Source: Variovorax sp. ZS18.2.2 (GTDB taxonomy: Bacteria; Pseudomonadota; Gammaproteobacteria; Burkholderiales; Burkholderiaceae_C). Taken from it: a stretch of DNA of 64,000 nt. Every line of letters starts with the position of its first letter. The first letter of the stretch is position 1. Made by a program: the position numbers and the translations under genes. Below the pieces are notes generated by a model, which saw nothing but the letters and a program-made list of their open reading frames with translations, did not search any database and was not told the DNA's origin. Below, in pieces: positions 26,698-35,221 of this stretch. The stretch is from NCBI RefSeq assembly GCF_024701975.1, contig NZ_JANLNM010000001.1, positions 1,922,001 through 1,986,000 of the forward strand, given 5' to 3'.

Positions 26698-27510
26698 ATG
26701 ACCACCCCGAACGACCCGCTGGTTCTCTACGGCCAGACCTTTCAAAGCCGCCTTCTGCTCGGCACCGCGCGCTACCCCTCGCCCGACCTGCTCGAAGCGG
26801 CCGTCAAGCGCGCGAAGCCCGCGATGCTCACCGCCTCGCTGCGCCGCCAGACAGCGAACCAAGGCTCCGGCGGCAACGACACGAGCAACGGCTTCTGGGC
26901 GCTGCTGCGCAAGCTGGGCGTGCCCGTGCTGCCCAACACCGCCGGCTGCCACAGCGTGCAGGAGGTGGTCGCCACCGCCCACATGGCGCGCGAGCTGTTC
27001 GACACGCCGTGGATCAAGCTCGAGCTCATCGGCGACGACTACACGCTGCAGCCCGACACGCTGAACCTCGTCGACGCCGCCTCGCAGTTGATCCGCGACG
27101 GCTTCCAGGTGCTGCCCTACTGCACCGAAGACCTCGTGCTGTGCCAGCGGCTGGTCGACGTGGGCTGCCAGGCCGTCATGCCGTGGGCCGCGCCCATCGG
27201 CACCGGCCGTGGCCCGGTCAATCCGTATGCGCTGCAGGTGCTGCGCGAGCGGCTCAAGGTGCCGATGCTGGTCGACGCCGGGCTCGGGCTGCCTTCGCAC
27301 GCGTGCCAGGTCATGGAGTGGGGCTACGACGGCGTGCTGCTCAACACCGCGGTTGCGCTCGCGCAGGAACCCGTCGCGATGGCCGGCGCTTTTGCCGATG
27401 CGGTGCAGGCCGGCCGCACCGCTTACCGCGCCGGCGCGATGGCCGCGCAAGACTCCGCGCAGCCCAGCACGCCCGTGCTCGGCACGCCCTTCTGGCACCA
27501 CGCGGCATGA
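26698..27510 (+). CDS. thiG: Thiazole synthase ThiG
   Basis: 270 residues, TIM-barrel enzyme that joins DXP, dehydroglycine and ThiS-bound sulfur. Family motifs: [95 protein letters not shown]. The Schiff-base lysine is expected in WIKLELIGD. It sits 22 bases after thiS and overlaps thiE as ATGA. Confidence 0.95.
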   Translation: MTTPNDPLVLYGQTFQSRLLLGTARYPSPDLLEAAVKRAKPAMLTASLRRQTANQGSGGNDTSNGFWALLRKLGVPVLPNTAGCHSVQEVVATAHMARELFDTPWIKLELIGDDYTLQPDTLNLVDAASQLIRDGFQVLPYCTEDLVLCQRLVDVGCQAVMPWAAPIGTGRGPVNPYALQVLRERLKVPMLVDAGLGLPSHACQVMEWGYDGVLLNTAVALAQEPVAMAGAFADAVQAGRTAYRAGAMAAQDSAQPSTPVLGTPFWHHAA

Positions 27511-28433
27511 ACGACGCCCGCTCCATCGCCCACGCCATCGTCGCCGCACACGGGCTGCGCTTCGGCGCGATCACCGCATCGGCCGTGGGCGCCACGCACT
27601 TCTCCTCGGACGACGCGGTCTACCGCGGCGCCAAGCAAGCCTGCACGGCGCTCGGCTTCATCGAGGTCGATGCCGAATGCCTCGCGCTTGCCTGGCATGC
27701 GCAGACCGAACGCATCGGCCAGTTCGACGCTTCCCGGTGGCCCGACGCGCCCGCCGACTTCGGCATACGTTCGTTTCCGCCCGCCGCGCGCGACGACGCG
27801 TTCCTGCCCTGCCCCGAACGGCTCGGCCTCTACGCCGTGCTGCCTGATGCGGCATGGGTTGGCCGCATGGCGCGTGCCGGCGTGCCGACAGTGCAGCTGC
27901 GCTTCAAGTCCGACGATGCCGCGGCCGTCGCGCGTGAAGTCCAGGCGGCCGTCGAGGCCGTGCAGGGCACGGGCGCGCTGCTCTTCATCAACGACCACTG
28001 GCAGGTCGCCATCGCCGCGCGCGCCTACGGCATCCACCTCGGGCAGGAAGACCTCGATGCCCTCTCGCCGGAGGAACTGCAGCAGCTGCGCGCCTCCGGC
28101 CTGCGGCTGGGCGTCAGCACGCACGGCTATGCAGAGATGGTGCGCGCCGATGCAGTGAGCCCGAGCTACATCGCGATGGGCGCGGTCTATCCGACCACGC
28201 TCAAGAAGATGGCGACCGCGCCGCAGGGCGTGGCCCGGCTCGCGGCCTATGCGCGCCTGCTGCGCGGCTATCCGCAAGTGGGCATCGGCGGCATCGACGC
28301 GGTGCGGCTACCCGAAGTGCTCGCCACCGGCGTGGGCTCGGTTGCCGTGGTGCGCGCGCTGGTGACGGCCACCGATCCCGAGGCCACGGCCGCGCAATGG
28401 ATGGCGGCCATGGGCGCCGCCATCGGCAACTGA
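27507..28433 (+). CDS. thiE: Thiamine-phosphate synthase ThiE with N-terminal extension
   Basis: 308 residues against about 210 for ordinary ThiE. Residues from about 105 onwards are a clear ThiE barrel: [67 protein letters not shown], and VGIGGI near the end, most like E. coli ThiE. It joins HMP-PP and thiazole phosphate. The first 100 residues (for example [19 protein letters not shown] and [19 protein letters not shown]) match no domain I can name. The start overlaps thiG as ATGA, so the extension is probably translated. Confidence 0.92.
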   Translation: MNDARSIAHAIVAAHGLRFGAITASAVGATHFSSDDAVYRGAKQACTALGFIEVDAECLALAWHAQTERIGQFDASRWPDAPADFGIRSFPPAARDDAFLPCPERLGLYAVLPDAAWVGRMARAGVPTVQLRFKSDDAAAVAREVQAAVEAVQGTGALLFINDHWQVAIAARAYGIHLGQEDLDALSPEELQQLRASGLRLGVSTHGYAEMVRADAVSPSYIAMGAVYPTTLKKMATAPQGVARLAAYARLLRGYPQVGIGGIDAVRLPEVLATGVGSVAVVRALVTATDPEATAAQWMAAMGAAIGN

Positions 28434-28449
28434 ACACATCAAGCAATCA

Positions 28450-30612
28450 ATGACTCAACGACGCTTTCCACATTCCTTTGCCTTGACGCGCTCGCCCATC
28501 TCGCATGCGATCGCCGCCGTGCTTTTCGCCGCCGCCTGTAGCGCTCACGCGCAGCAAACCGCGCTGCCCGAAATCGTCGTCAATGAAGGCGCAACGGCGC
28601 CACAGGCCGACGTCAGCGGCTTCGGCGACGTGCCCCTGCGCGAGTTGCCACTGTCGGCCACGGTGATCGACAGCAAACAGCTGAACGCCAGCGGCGCGCG
28701 CCGGCTCGCCGACCTCACGCAGTTCGACTCCTCGGTCACCGACGCCTACAACTCCGCCGGCTACTGGGACTACCTCACCGTGCGCGGCTTCGTGCTCGAC
28801 AACCGCTTCAACTACCGGCGCGAAGGCCTGCCGATCAGCGCCGAGACCTCGATCCCGCTCGACAACAAGGAGCGCGTCGAGATCCTGCGCGGCACCAGCG
28901 GCATACAGGCCGGCACCAGCGCGCCGGGCGGGCTCGTCAACTACGTGGTGAAGCGCCCGACCGAGCAGGACCTGCGCACGGTGCGCATCGAGACCACCAG
29001 CCGCGGCAGCGTGCTCGGCGCGCTCGACCTGGGCGGCCGTTTCGGCGAGAACCGCCAGTTTGGCTATAGGCTCAACGTGGCGAGTGAAAACCTCAAGCCG
29101 ATCACGCACAACCTGGACGGCAACCGCAACATGTTCTCGCTCGCGGCCGACTGGCGCATCACGCGCGACTCGGTGCTCGAATTCGAGATCGAGCAAAGCC
29201 GCAAGACGCAGCCGAGCCAAAACGGCTACAGCCTGCTGGGCAGCGTGCTGCCCGCGCCGGTCGATCCGCGCATCAACCTCAACAACCAGCCGTGGTCGCA
29301 GCCCTCGGTATTCAAGGCGCTGACCGGCACCGTGCGCTTCAGCCAGGCGCTGAACGCCGACTGGCGCTGGAGCGCGCAGATCGGCCAGCAGCGCCTGAAG
29401 ACCGACGACCGCCTGGCCTACGCCTTCGGCTGCAGCGCAGAGGAGAAATACGACCGCTACTGCTCGGACGGCACCTTCGACGTCTACGACTTCCGCAGCG
29501 AGAACGAGCGCCGCACACAGACCGCAGGCAGCCTGAACCTGAAGGGCAACGTGATGACCGGCAGCGTGCGCCACGAACTGGGCTTCGGCCTGCTGCAAAG
29601 CCGCGTGCGCAACCGCTTCCAGGACCAGGCCTACAACTACGCGGGCACGGGCAACATCTGGGCCACGGCCATGGTGCCGCCGAGCCCCGACGCCATCACG
29701 CCGCAGACCAACCGCGACGAACGCTCGACCGAGCTCTCGGTGCAGGACGCGATCCGCTGGAACGACCGCTTCACCACCTGGCTCGGCGCGCGCCATACGC
29801 GCCTGGACCGCAGCAGCATCGGCAACGACGGCTCGAACCCGACGGGCTACAAGCAAGGCGTGACCACGCCGTGGATTGCTGCCAGCTACGCCATCCAGCC
29901 AGGGCTGCTCGCGTATGCGAGCTGGGGCAAGGGTGTCGAATCGCAGATCGTTCCGAACCGGGGCGACCAGTACAGCAACGCCGGCCAGGCACTGCCCGCA
30001 CTGAAGTCGCGCCAGTGGGAACTGGGCATCAAGGGCGGCAACGACGCCTTCAACTGGCAGCTCGCGTGGTTCGATATCTCGCGCCCCATGACAAATCTCG
30101 ACGCATGCAATCGTCTAGGCATCACGCCGTGCGAGGCGAAGTACGACGGCCGCGCCGTGCACCGCGGCCTCGAAGCCGGCGCGCAGTGGACCCAGGGCCC
30201 CTGGCGCATCGGCGGCAGCATGACGCTGATGAACGCCAAGCGCCGCGACAGCACCGTCGAACCCGCGAGCAACGGACAGTGGCCGACCAACGTGCCCAAG
30301 CAGGTGCTGCGTGCGCAGGCGGCGTATCGCGTGCCTTCGGTGCCGGGTCTGGAAGTGGCGGGCCAGCTGTCGCACGAAGGACGCCGCAACGTGCTCGCGG
30401 ATGGGTCGATCACGCTGCCCTCGTGGACGCGCGTCGATGCGGTGCTGCGCTACGACACGAAACTGCGCGGCGTGAACACGAGCTGGACGCTGGCTGTCGA
30501 CAACCTGTTCGACCGCCGCTACTGGAAGGAGTCGCCCTATCAGTTCGGCCACGTCTACCTGTTCCCCGGTGCGCCTCGCACGCTGCGTCTGGGCCTCAGC
30601 GTTGCGCTGTGA
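28450..30612 (+). CDS. TonB-dependent outer-membrane receptor (siderophore-receptor type) in thi operon
   Basis: 720 residues. A signal peptide (ending ACSAHAQ) is followed by a TonB-box-like LPEIVVNEG, a plug domain (LRELPLSATVIDSKQL, YLTVRGFVLDN, VEILRGTSGIQAGTSAPGGLVNYVVKRP) and a 22-strand barrel ending in TLRLGLSVAL with the usual hydrophobic terminus. The family is that of FhuE/FpvA-like receptors. It starts 16 bases after thiE with no terminator between them, so it is probably co-transcribed; a role in uptake of thiamine or a precursor is inferred from this placement only. A ferric siderophore is the alternative. Confidence 0.88.
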   Translation: MTQRRFPHSFALTRSPISHAIAAVLFAAACSAHAQQTALPEIVVNEGATAPQADVSGFGDVPLRELPLSATVIDSKQLNASGARRLADLTQFDSSVTDAYNSAGYWDYLTVRGFVLDNRFNYRREGLPISAETSIPLDNKERVEILRGTSGIQAGTSAPGGLVNYVVKRPTEQDLRTVRIETTSRGSVLGALDLGGRFGENRQFGYRLNVASENLKPITHNLDGNRNMFSLAADWRITRDSVLEFEIEQSRKTQPSQNGYSLLGSVLPAPVDPRINLNNQPWSQPSVFKALTGTVRFSQALNADWRWSAQIGQQRLKTDDRLAYAFGCSAEEKYDRYCSDGTFDVYDFRSENERRTQTAGSLNLKGNVMTGSVRHELGFGLLQSRVRNRFQDQAYNYAGTGNIWATAMVPPSPDAITPQTNRDERSTELSVQDAIRWNDRFTTWLGARHTRLDRSSIGNDGSNPTGYKQGVTTPWIAASYAIQPGLLAYASWGKGVESQIVPNRGDQYSNAGQALPALKSRQWELGIKGGNDAFNWQLAWFDISRPMTNLDACNRLGITPCEAKYDGRAVHRGLEAGAQWTQGPWRIGGSMTLMNAKRRDSTVEPASNGQWPTNVPKQVLRAQAAYRVPSVPGLEVAGQLSHEGRRNVLADGSITLPSWTRVDAVLRYDTKLRGVNTSWTLAVDNLFDRRYWKESPYQFGHVYLFPGAPRTLRLGLSVAL

Positions 30613-30654
30613 AGATGCACGAACGAAAGTTTTTTCTGCAAAAGTTCGGGAGGC

Positions 30655-30684
30655 TTGAGAAGGCCAAAAAAACCGCGCTATAAT
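30655..30684 (+). promoter_or_regulatory. Promoter of tRNA-Asn
   Basis: A perfect TATAAT -10 at 30679-30684 with TTGAGA at 30655-30660, spacing 18 bases; the tRNA begins 12 bases after the -10. Confidence 0.75.
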
Positions 30685-30695
30685 CTGAGGCTTGT

Positions 30696-30771
30696 TCCTC
30701 GATAGCTCAGTTGGTAGAGCGCCGGACTGTTAATCCGTAGGTCCCTGGTTCGAGCCCAGGTCGAGGAGCCA
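30696..30771 (+). tRNA. tRNA-Asn (GTT)
   Basis: 76 bases with encoded CCA. Acceptor stem TCCTCGA/TCGAGGA, D arm GCTC/GAGC, anticodon stem CCGGA/TCCGT (one G-T pair), T arm CCTGG-TTCGAGC-CCAGG. Anticodon GTT at 30729-30731 reads asparagine codons. A strong promoter precedes and a terminator follows, so it is a single-gene unit. Confidence 0.97.
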
Positions 30772-30794
30772 CTACAAGCCGCAAGGCAACTGGA

Positions 30795-30828
30795 TGCCCC
30801 GCTACTCAAAAAGGTAGCGGGGCATTTT
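30795..30828 (+). terminator. Intrinsic terminator after tRNA-Asn
   Basis: 11-bp perfect stem TGCCCCGCTAC/GTAGCGGGGCA with an 8-nt loop followed by TTTTC, 23 bases after the tRNA. Confidence 0.9.
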
Positions 30829-30906
30829 CAATTGCGGGCCGTTTGTTTATTTGGCAATTGGCACCACCGCTAGACTCGCACCTCGTCCACCGAATCGAGG
30901 TCTTCG

Positions 30907-31152
30907 ATGAACAACACGAGTCGATACGAATTCAGCCTGCCTCTTTGCAGCGAAGCGCAGCAGCTGCAGGTCCAGCAAGTGCTCGCGCTCCCCGGCGCGA
31001 TCACAACGGCAACGGTCAACCGCAGCACCGGATCGGCCGGTTTGACCGTAGAGGCCACCTTCCTTCCTGCCCATTCCCTCGCGCTCATGCAGGCAGAGAT
31101 CATTGCGCGCATCGCACCCATCGGCCTCCTGCCGGTGCGGACGCCGGGCTGA
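30907..31152 (+). CDS. Small hypothetical protein
   Basis: 81 residues, not recognised. The alternating strand-helix pattern (YEFSLPL, QQLQVQQVLALPGAITTATVN, SAGLTVEATF, LALMQAEIIARIAPI) resembles the fold of heavy-metal-associated domains, but there is no CXXC metal site. A GAGG ribosome site lies 6 bases before ATG 30907. It lies between tRNA-Asn and a KorA-like gene. Coding status moderately sure; function unknown. Confidence 0.55.
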   Translation: MNNTSRYEFSLPLCSEAQQLQVQQVLALPGAITTATVNRSTGSAGLTVEATFLPAHSLALMQAEIIARIAPIGLLPVRTPG

Positions 31153-31262
31153 TCGGCAAAGCCGGGCCACGGGAAAAACTCTTACCAGCAGTTTCCAAAG
31201 ACGACTATTCCTCGACGCCCGAAATCTCGTCAGACTCCGGTCAACTGGAAGGAGGGACGAGG

Positions 31263-31499
31263 ATGACGCGAAGCGAATTCAACGCGCTGTCGAGGCGCGC
31301 CCGGTTGCGAGAAACGCCGTCTCGCGATGCCGCATACATGGTTCTCGTCGGCGGCGTGCGCCCCGGCGTCGCGGCCCGCGAAGTCGGCACCAGCCCGCAG
31401 GCTCTCACCAACACGCTGCGAAAGCTCAGAGATGCCATGAAGGAGTCCATCGACCACGGCCACACGCATTCCATCGCGGACCATCACATCGGGAGTTGA
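31263..31499 (+). CDS. KorA/TrfB-related DNA-binding protein
   Basis: 78 residues. The helix-turn-helix reads RDAAYMVLVGGVRPGVAAREVGTSPQALTNTLRKLRDAM, the pattern of TrfB/KorA repressors that control plasmid replication and transfer genes in IncP plasmids. A GGAGG ribosome site precedes ATG 31263. It has the DNA-binding part but is shorter than plasmid KorA, lacking most of the dimerisation tail. No other plasmid or conjugation genes are nearby, so it is either a domesticated regulator or a remnant of an element. Target sites unknown. Confidence 0.75.
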   Translation: MTRSEFNALSRRARLRETPSRDAAYMVLVGGVRPGVAAREVGTSPQALTNTLRKLRDAMKESIDHGHTHSIADHHIGS

Positions 31500-31542
31500 T
31501 CGGTCAGCCGGACGGTCGGCGGATTCCAATACAGTCCTGACC

Positions 31543-32196
31543 ATGCATTTCAAGCCGCAAGCTGAACCCGGATTTCCCGATCTCCCCACGCCCCGCCCGC
31601 TCGTTCCCCATCGGATCGCACTGGCCCTCGCCTCCGGCACGCTGAGCATCCTGCTCGTCGGCTGTGCCACCAAACCGCCCCCTGCACCCGCGCCGAAGAA
31701 ACCGGCCAGTACCAAGCCGGCACCTGCCGCTCGCAACGAATCTTCGCGCCCCGCACCGGAGCGTCGGCAGCGAAGCAGTGAACCGGCGCCGGCGACGCCA
31801 TCTGCATCCGCCCCCGTGGCCAAGGCGGAGCGGAATTTCCTTCGCCCATCGAAGGGCACCGTCATCCAGCAATTCAACGGCCGCAACAGCAAGGGCATCG
31901 ACTTCGCAGGATCGGAAGGCGATCCCGTCATCGCCGCGCGCGACGGCAAGGTCGTCTATTCGGCCGTGGGTCCGCGTGGCTATGGCCAACTGGTCATGAT
32001 CAAGCACGATGCGATCTTCGTGACCGCCTACGCGCACAACAGCAAGCTGCTGGTCAAGGAGGGGCAGTCCGTGAAGCGAGGCCAGGCGATCGCCCAGATG
32101 GGTCGCACCGAAGCCGATCGCGTCAAGCTGCACTTCGAGTTGCGCAAGAACGGCAATGCGGTCGATCCCATTCCCTATTTCGCTTCGCCCGACTGA
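31543..32196 (+). CDS. LytM-domain lipoprotein, NlpD-like amidase activator
   Basis: 217 residues. A membrane segment with lipobox (LSILLVGC) is followed by a proline/alanine-rich linker of about 60 residues and a C-terminal M23/LytM domain (FLRPSKGTVIQQFNGRNSKGIDFAG to KLHFELRKNGNAVDP). The zinc ligands of active M23 peptidases are degenerate: GIDFAG stands in place of the GXXHXGXD motif and LHFELRK lacks the usual HXH. Such inactive LytM factors (NlpD, EnvC) activate N-acetylmuramoyl-L-alanine amidases in cell separation. There is no LysM repeat, unlike classic NlpD. Outer-membrane anchored, periplasm facing. Confidence 0.8.
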   Translation: MHFKPQAEPGFPDLPTPRPLVPHRIALALASGTLSILLVGCATKPPPAPAPKKPASTKPAPAARNESSRPAPERRQRSSEPAPATPSASAPVAKAERNFLRPSKGTVIQQFNGRNSKGIDFAGSEGDPVIAARDGKVVYSAVGPRGYGQLVMIKHDAIFVTAYAHNSKLLVKEGQSVKRGQAIAQMGRTEADRVKLHFELRKNGNAVDPIPYFASPD

Positions 32197-32252
32197 GACT
32201 GTTCGACGAAGCGATCCGTTGGAACTCAGGCCACCCGCTCAGCGCCCGCTGC

Positions 32253-32570
32253 CTACCTCGGCTGGAAGGCGATGAGCCCCATTCCGACGAGGCAGACCGC
32301 AACGCCCGCCATGTCCCAGGGCGTGGGCCTGATGCCATCCACCGCCCAGAGCCACGCGATGGCCACGCCGATGTACACCCCGCCGTATGCCGCGTAGACG
32401 CGGCCGGCGGCCGTGGCATGAAGGGTCAGCAACCATGCAAACACGGCGAGGCTGATCGCGGCAGGCACCAGCAGCCAGGCCGAGCGCCCCTGCTTGAGCC
32501 AGAGATACGGCAGATAGCAGCCGACGATCTCGGCAAGCGCCGTCGCGACGTAGAAAAGAAAAGTCCGCAT
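32253..32570 (-). CDS. ynfA: YnfA family small membrane protein (UPF0060)
   Basis: 105 residues with four predicted membrane helices. [40 protein letters not shown] and [15 protein letters not shown] are diagnostic for the UPF0060/YnfA family, distantly related to small multidrug resistance transporters. The inner-membrane protein's substrate is not established. It is convergent with the LytM gene and follows a small unknown gene on the same strand after a hairpin. Confidence 0.93.
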   Translation of the reverse strand: MRTFLFYVATALAEIVGCYLPYLWLKQGRSAWLLVPAAISLAVFAWLLTLHATAAGRVYAAYGGVYIGVAIAWLWAVDGIRPTPWDMAGVAVCLVGMGLIAFQPR

Positions 32571-32589
32571 CGCGCGACTTGAAGGGCCG

Positions 32590-32606
32590 CCGACGCCGAG
32601 CGTCGG
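32590..32606 (-). terminator. Hairpin after small hypothetical gene
   Basis: 7-bp perfect stem CCGACGC/GCGTCGG with a 3-nt loop directly after the stop codon at 32607. No T-run, so termination would be weak. Confidence 0.4.
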
Positions 32607-32825
32607 TCAGTGCTGGACGACGGGGGTGCGCCCCTTCGCGTTGTCGATGGTCGCACTGACGGAGTTGGTGTTGACGGCCAGGGCCACCAGGATGGAGCCG
32701 ACGAAGGACGGATCGGATGCGCCGCTGAAATTCGAGGCGCCGGCGATGGCCAGGGCCTGCGCGACCTGTTGGCGGGTCAGTTCCGCTGCTGCTTCGCCAA
32801 CGACATTCTTCTTGGTGGTTGCCAT
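32607..32825 (-). CDS. Small hypothetical protein
   Basis: 72 residues, not recognised (starts MATTKKNVVGEAAAELTRQQ). Helical N-terminal half, then a glycine/serine/alanine-rich half (ASNFSGASDPSFVGSILVAL). No signal peptide or cysteines. A GAGGAG ribosome site lies 8 bases before the ATG, and codon use is like its neighbours, so it is probably real. A hairpin sits 36 bases upstream in its leader. Confidence 0.65.
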   Translation of the reverse strand: MATTKKNVVGEAAAELTRQQVAQALAIAGASNFSGASDPSFVGSILVALAVNTNSVSATIDNAKGRTPVVQH

Positions 32826-33143
32826 CTGAAAACTCCTCGTGATGAAGGCCCGACTGTAACGGCCCTCGCGCCCTGCCGAGGGCCATCCCCCTGCCCGTTC
32901 CGGGGAGCTTGTTGCCCTCTGCCCACGGGCCCCGTACCGGGTAATAATCTCGCCCGCTTCGCCGCGCGCAGACCATGACTTTCGGCACTGGCATGCCGAC
33001 TCTCCAGGTCGTATCGTCGCGCGGTCGCTGGCGGCGCGACGAATCGGGGGAGGTCAGACAGGCCATGCGGTCCCACTTCGGTATCCGATGAGTGGCGTCT
33101 CCCGCTGGGGCGCCTCTTCACTCTTACCTCTCTGGATCCGGAC
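32826..33143. promoter_or_regulatory. Divergent intergenic region with hairpin and candidate promoter
   Basis: About 320 bases between the small gene and the CsgG-like gene. A perfect 8-bp hairpin GGCCCTCG-N8-CGAGGGCC lies at 32861-32884. A TAATAAT -10-like box is seen near 32943 (context CGGGTAATAATCTCG) for plus-strand transcription. No further gene is evident. Confidence 0.45.
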
Positions 33144-34037
33144 ATGGCTTCTTCCAAATTCTCCTTCGCAAGCGCAAGCGTTCTTGCCGGCGTGCTGGTT
33201 CTCTCCGGCTGCGCGACCACCGACATGCAAATGGGCAGCCAGTCGGCCAAGACCGTGGCCACGGGCAGCGCCGCCGGTTCGGCCACCTCCGGTGAAAGCA
33301 GCGCGCTCGAACGCTGCGATTCGCCGCTGGGCACCGTCTCTCTCATCGAGAACGTCGACGCCGGCTGGTACACCGTCCTCACCGGTGAATACAAGCTCCC
33401 GCCCACCGCCAACCTGCTGCGCCTGCTGGTGCAGCAATCGAACTGCTTCGTGGTGGTCGAGCGCGGCGGCGCTGGCATGAACGCCATGACGCGCGAGCGC
33501 GCGCTGATGCAGTCCGGCGAAATGCGCGGCGGCAGCAACTTCGGCCGCGGCCAGATGGTAGCTTCCGACTACGGCCTGTCGCCCGAGATCGTGTTCAGCA
33601 ACAACGACGCCGGCGGCCTTGGCGGCGCGCTCGGCGGCCTGGTGGGCGGCGGCCGCGGCCGTGCCATTGCCAGCATCGGCGCCAGCCTGCAGACCAAGGA
33701 AGCCAGCGCGCTCCTGACCCTCATCGACAACCGCTCCGGCGTGCAGGTGGCCGCCGCCGAAGGCAGCGCCTCCAAGACCGACTTCGCGGGCTTCGCCGGC
33801 CTGGGTGGCGTCTCTGCCGCGGGCGGCATCGGCGGCTACACGCGCACGCCGCAGGGCAAGGTGATTGCCGCAGCCTTCATGGACGCCTTCAACCAGATGG
33901 TCCGGTCGCTGCGCAACTACAAGGCGCAGACGGTGCGTGGCCAAGGCCTGGGCGGCGGTGGCCGGTTGGGCGTGGACGGCGGTGCCGCGCCTTCGCAAAC
34001 CTCGGTGCCGGGCGCCCCCCGCACGCGCCGCAAGTAA
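33144..34037 (+). CDS. CsgG/HfaB-like lipoprotein
   Basis: 297 residues. Lipoprotein signal with lipobox LVLSGC. The middle resembles the CsgG/HfaB family of outer-membrane secretion channels: TGEYKLPPTANLLRLLVQQSNCFVVVERG, NAMTRERALMQSGEM, MVASDYGLSPEIVFS, and a C-terminal helix AAFMDAFNQMVRSLRNYK. Glycine-rich loops (GGLGGALGGLVGGGRGR) match the membrane-spanning part. The C-terminus is a glycine/proline tail. No curli subunit or chaperone gene is adjacent, so a substrate is not apparent; members also act in adhesion or holdfast anchoring. Confidence 0.82.
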   Translation: MASSKFSFASASVLAGVLVLSGCATTDMQMGSQSAKTVATGSAAGSATSGESSALERCDSPLGTVSLIENVDAGWYTVLTGEYKLPPTANLLRLLVQQSNCFVVVERGGAGMNAMTRERALMQSGEMRGGSNFGRGQMVASDYGLSPEIVFSNNDAGGLGGALGGLVGGGRGRAIASIGASLQTKEASALLTLIDNRSGVQVAAAEGSASKTDFAGFAGLGGVSAAGGIGGYTRTPQGKVIAAAFMDAFNQMVRSLRNYKAQTVRGQGLGGGGRLGVDGGAAPSQTSVPGAPRTRRK

Positions 34038-34121
34038 GCGCGGCGGTCCATCGTCCTCGGGACGAGGCCCGGCCCGGATTGCGGCCAGGTCCACAATTCA
34101 CCCCTCTGGAGGTGAAACACG

Positions 34122-35198
34122 ATGGACGGTTTGGAAGAGACGGCGGAAGCAGCCAAGGGCAAGCTCATCTACCCTTTCGCGGAGCTTCCGCCACGCGGCA
34201 AGTCGATCGAAGTCGCCACGGGCGTGCACTGGATCCGGATGCCGCTGCCCTACTCGCTCGATCACATCAACCTGTGGGCGCTCGACGACGGCGCCGGCTG
34301 GGCCGTCGTGGACACCGGCGTGCGCACCGAGGAAACGGTAGCTGTCTGGCGCGAGCTCTTCGCCAATTCGCCGGACACGCGCGGCCTCACCCGCGTCTTC
34401 GTGACGCACATGCACCCCGACCACGTGGGCATGGCCGGCTGGCTCACGCGCAAGTTCGGCGTGCGGCTGTGGATGACCCGCTCCGAATACCTCATGTGCC
34501 GCGTGATGGTGTCCGACACCGGACGCGAGGCGCCGGACGATGCCATCGCCTTCTACCGCCGCGCCGGCTGGAGCGATGCCGCCATCGAGACCTACCGCAC
34601 GCGCTTCGGCAATTTCGGCAAGCACATCCATCCGCTGCCCGACAGCTTCCGGCGGCTTCGCGACGGCGAGGTGCTGCGCATCGGCGCGCACGATTGGCGC
34701 ATCGTCACCGGCAACGGCCATTCGCCCGAGCACGCGTGCCTGTACTGCCCCGACCTCAAGCTGCTGATCTCGGGCGACCAGATCCTGCCGCGCATCTCGT
34801 CGAACGTCTCGGTCTCGCCCATCGAGCCCGATGCCGACCCGATGGCCGACTGGCTCTCCTCGCTCGCCAAGCTCAGGCGCGAAGTGCCCGACGACGTGCT
34901 CGTTCTGCCCTCGCACAACGAATGCTTCCGTGGCCTGCATGCGCGCATCGACCGGCTGCAGCAGGGACAGGAGCGCTCGCTCGACCGGTTGCGCAATACG
35001 TTGAAGACGCCCAAGCGCGCGGTCGATGTGTTCGCGAGCCTCTTCGCGCGCAGCATCGCCGAGTCCGACGTGCAACTGCTGGGCATGGCGACCGGCGAAA
35101 GCCTCGCCTGCCTCAACTACCTGCTGCACCGCGGCGAGATCGCGTGCGACATCGCCGGGGATGGTGTGGCCCGGTATCGATCGATATCCGCCGTCTGA
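34122..35198 (+). CDS. Metallo-beta-lactamase fold hydrolase
   Basis: 358 residues. The metal-binding motif is THMHPDHVGMAG near residue 105, with further ligands in NGHSPEHACLY and ISGDQILPRISSNV, and a C-terminal helical domain that includes LPSHNECFRGLHARI and a winged-helix-like tail, as in the LACTB2/glyoxalase II-like group. Probable substrates are thioesters or lactones, but the family is too broad to say. No signal peptide. The gene starts 84 bases after the CsgG-like gene; its stop lies inside an inverted repeat shared with the convergent gene. Confidence 0.88.
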   Translation: MDGLEETAEAAKGKLIYPFAELPPRGKSIEVATGVHWIRMPLPYSLDHINLWALDDGAGWAVVDTGVRTEETVAVWRELFANSPDTRGLTRVFVTHMHPDHVGMAGWLTRKFGVRLWMTRSEYLMCRVMVSDTGREAPDDAIAFYRRAGWSDAAIETYRTRFGNFGKHIHPLPDSFRRLRDGEVLRIGAHDWRIVTGNGHSPEHACLYCPDLKLLISGDQILPRISSNVSVSPIEPDADPMADWLSSLAKLRREVPDDVLVLPSHNECFRGLHARIDRLQQGQERSLDRLRNTLKTPKRAVDVFASLFARSIAESDVQLLGMATGESLACLNYLLHRGEIACDIAGDGVARYRSISAV

Positions 35199-35221
35199 CC
35201 GCAGGCCTGACGGTCAGACGG
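35191..35221. terminator. Bidirectional terminator overlapping two convergent stop codons
   Basis: Perfect 11-bp inverted repeat CCGTCTGACCG-N9-CGGTCAGACGG. It contains the stop codons of both the plus-strand hydrolase (35196-35198) and the minus-strand dehydrogenase (35214-35216), which lie symmetrically in the two arms. No T-run on either side. Confidence 0.65.

Noticed and set aside
30696..31500. tRNA-Asn as attachment site of an integrated element next to the KorA-like gene
   Set aside because: No integrase and no repeat of the tRNA 3' end were seen downstream.
31543..32196. Active M23 endopeptidase
   Set aside because: The zinc-binding HXXXD and HXH residues are missing, so it is better read as a LytM-type activator.
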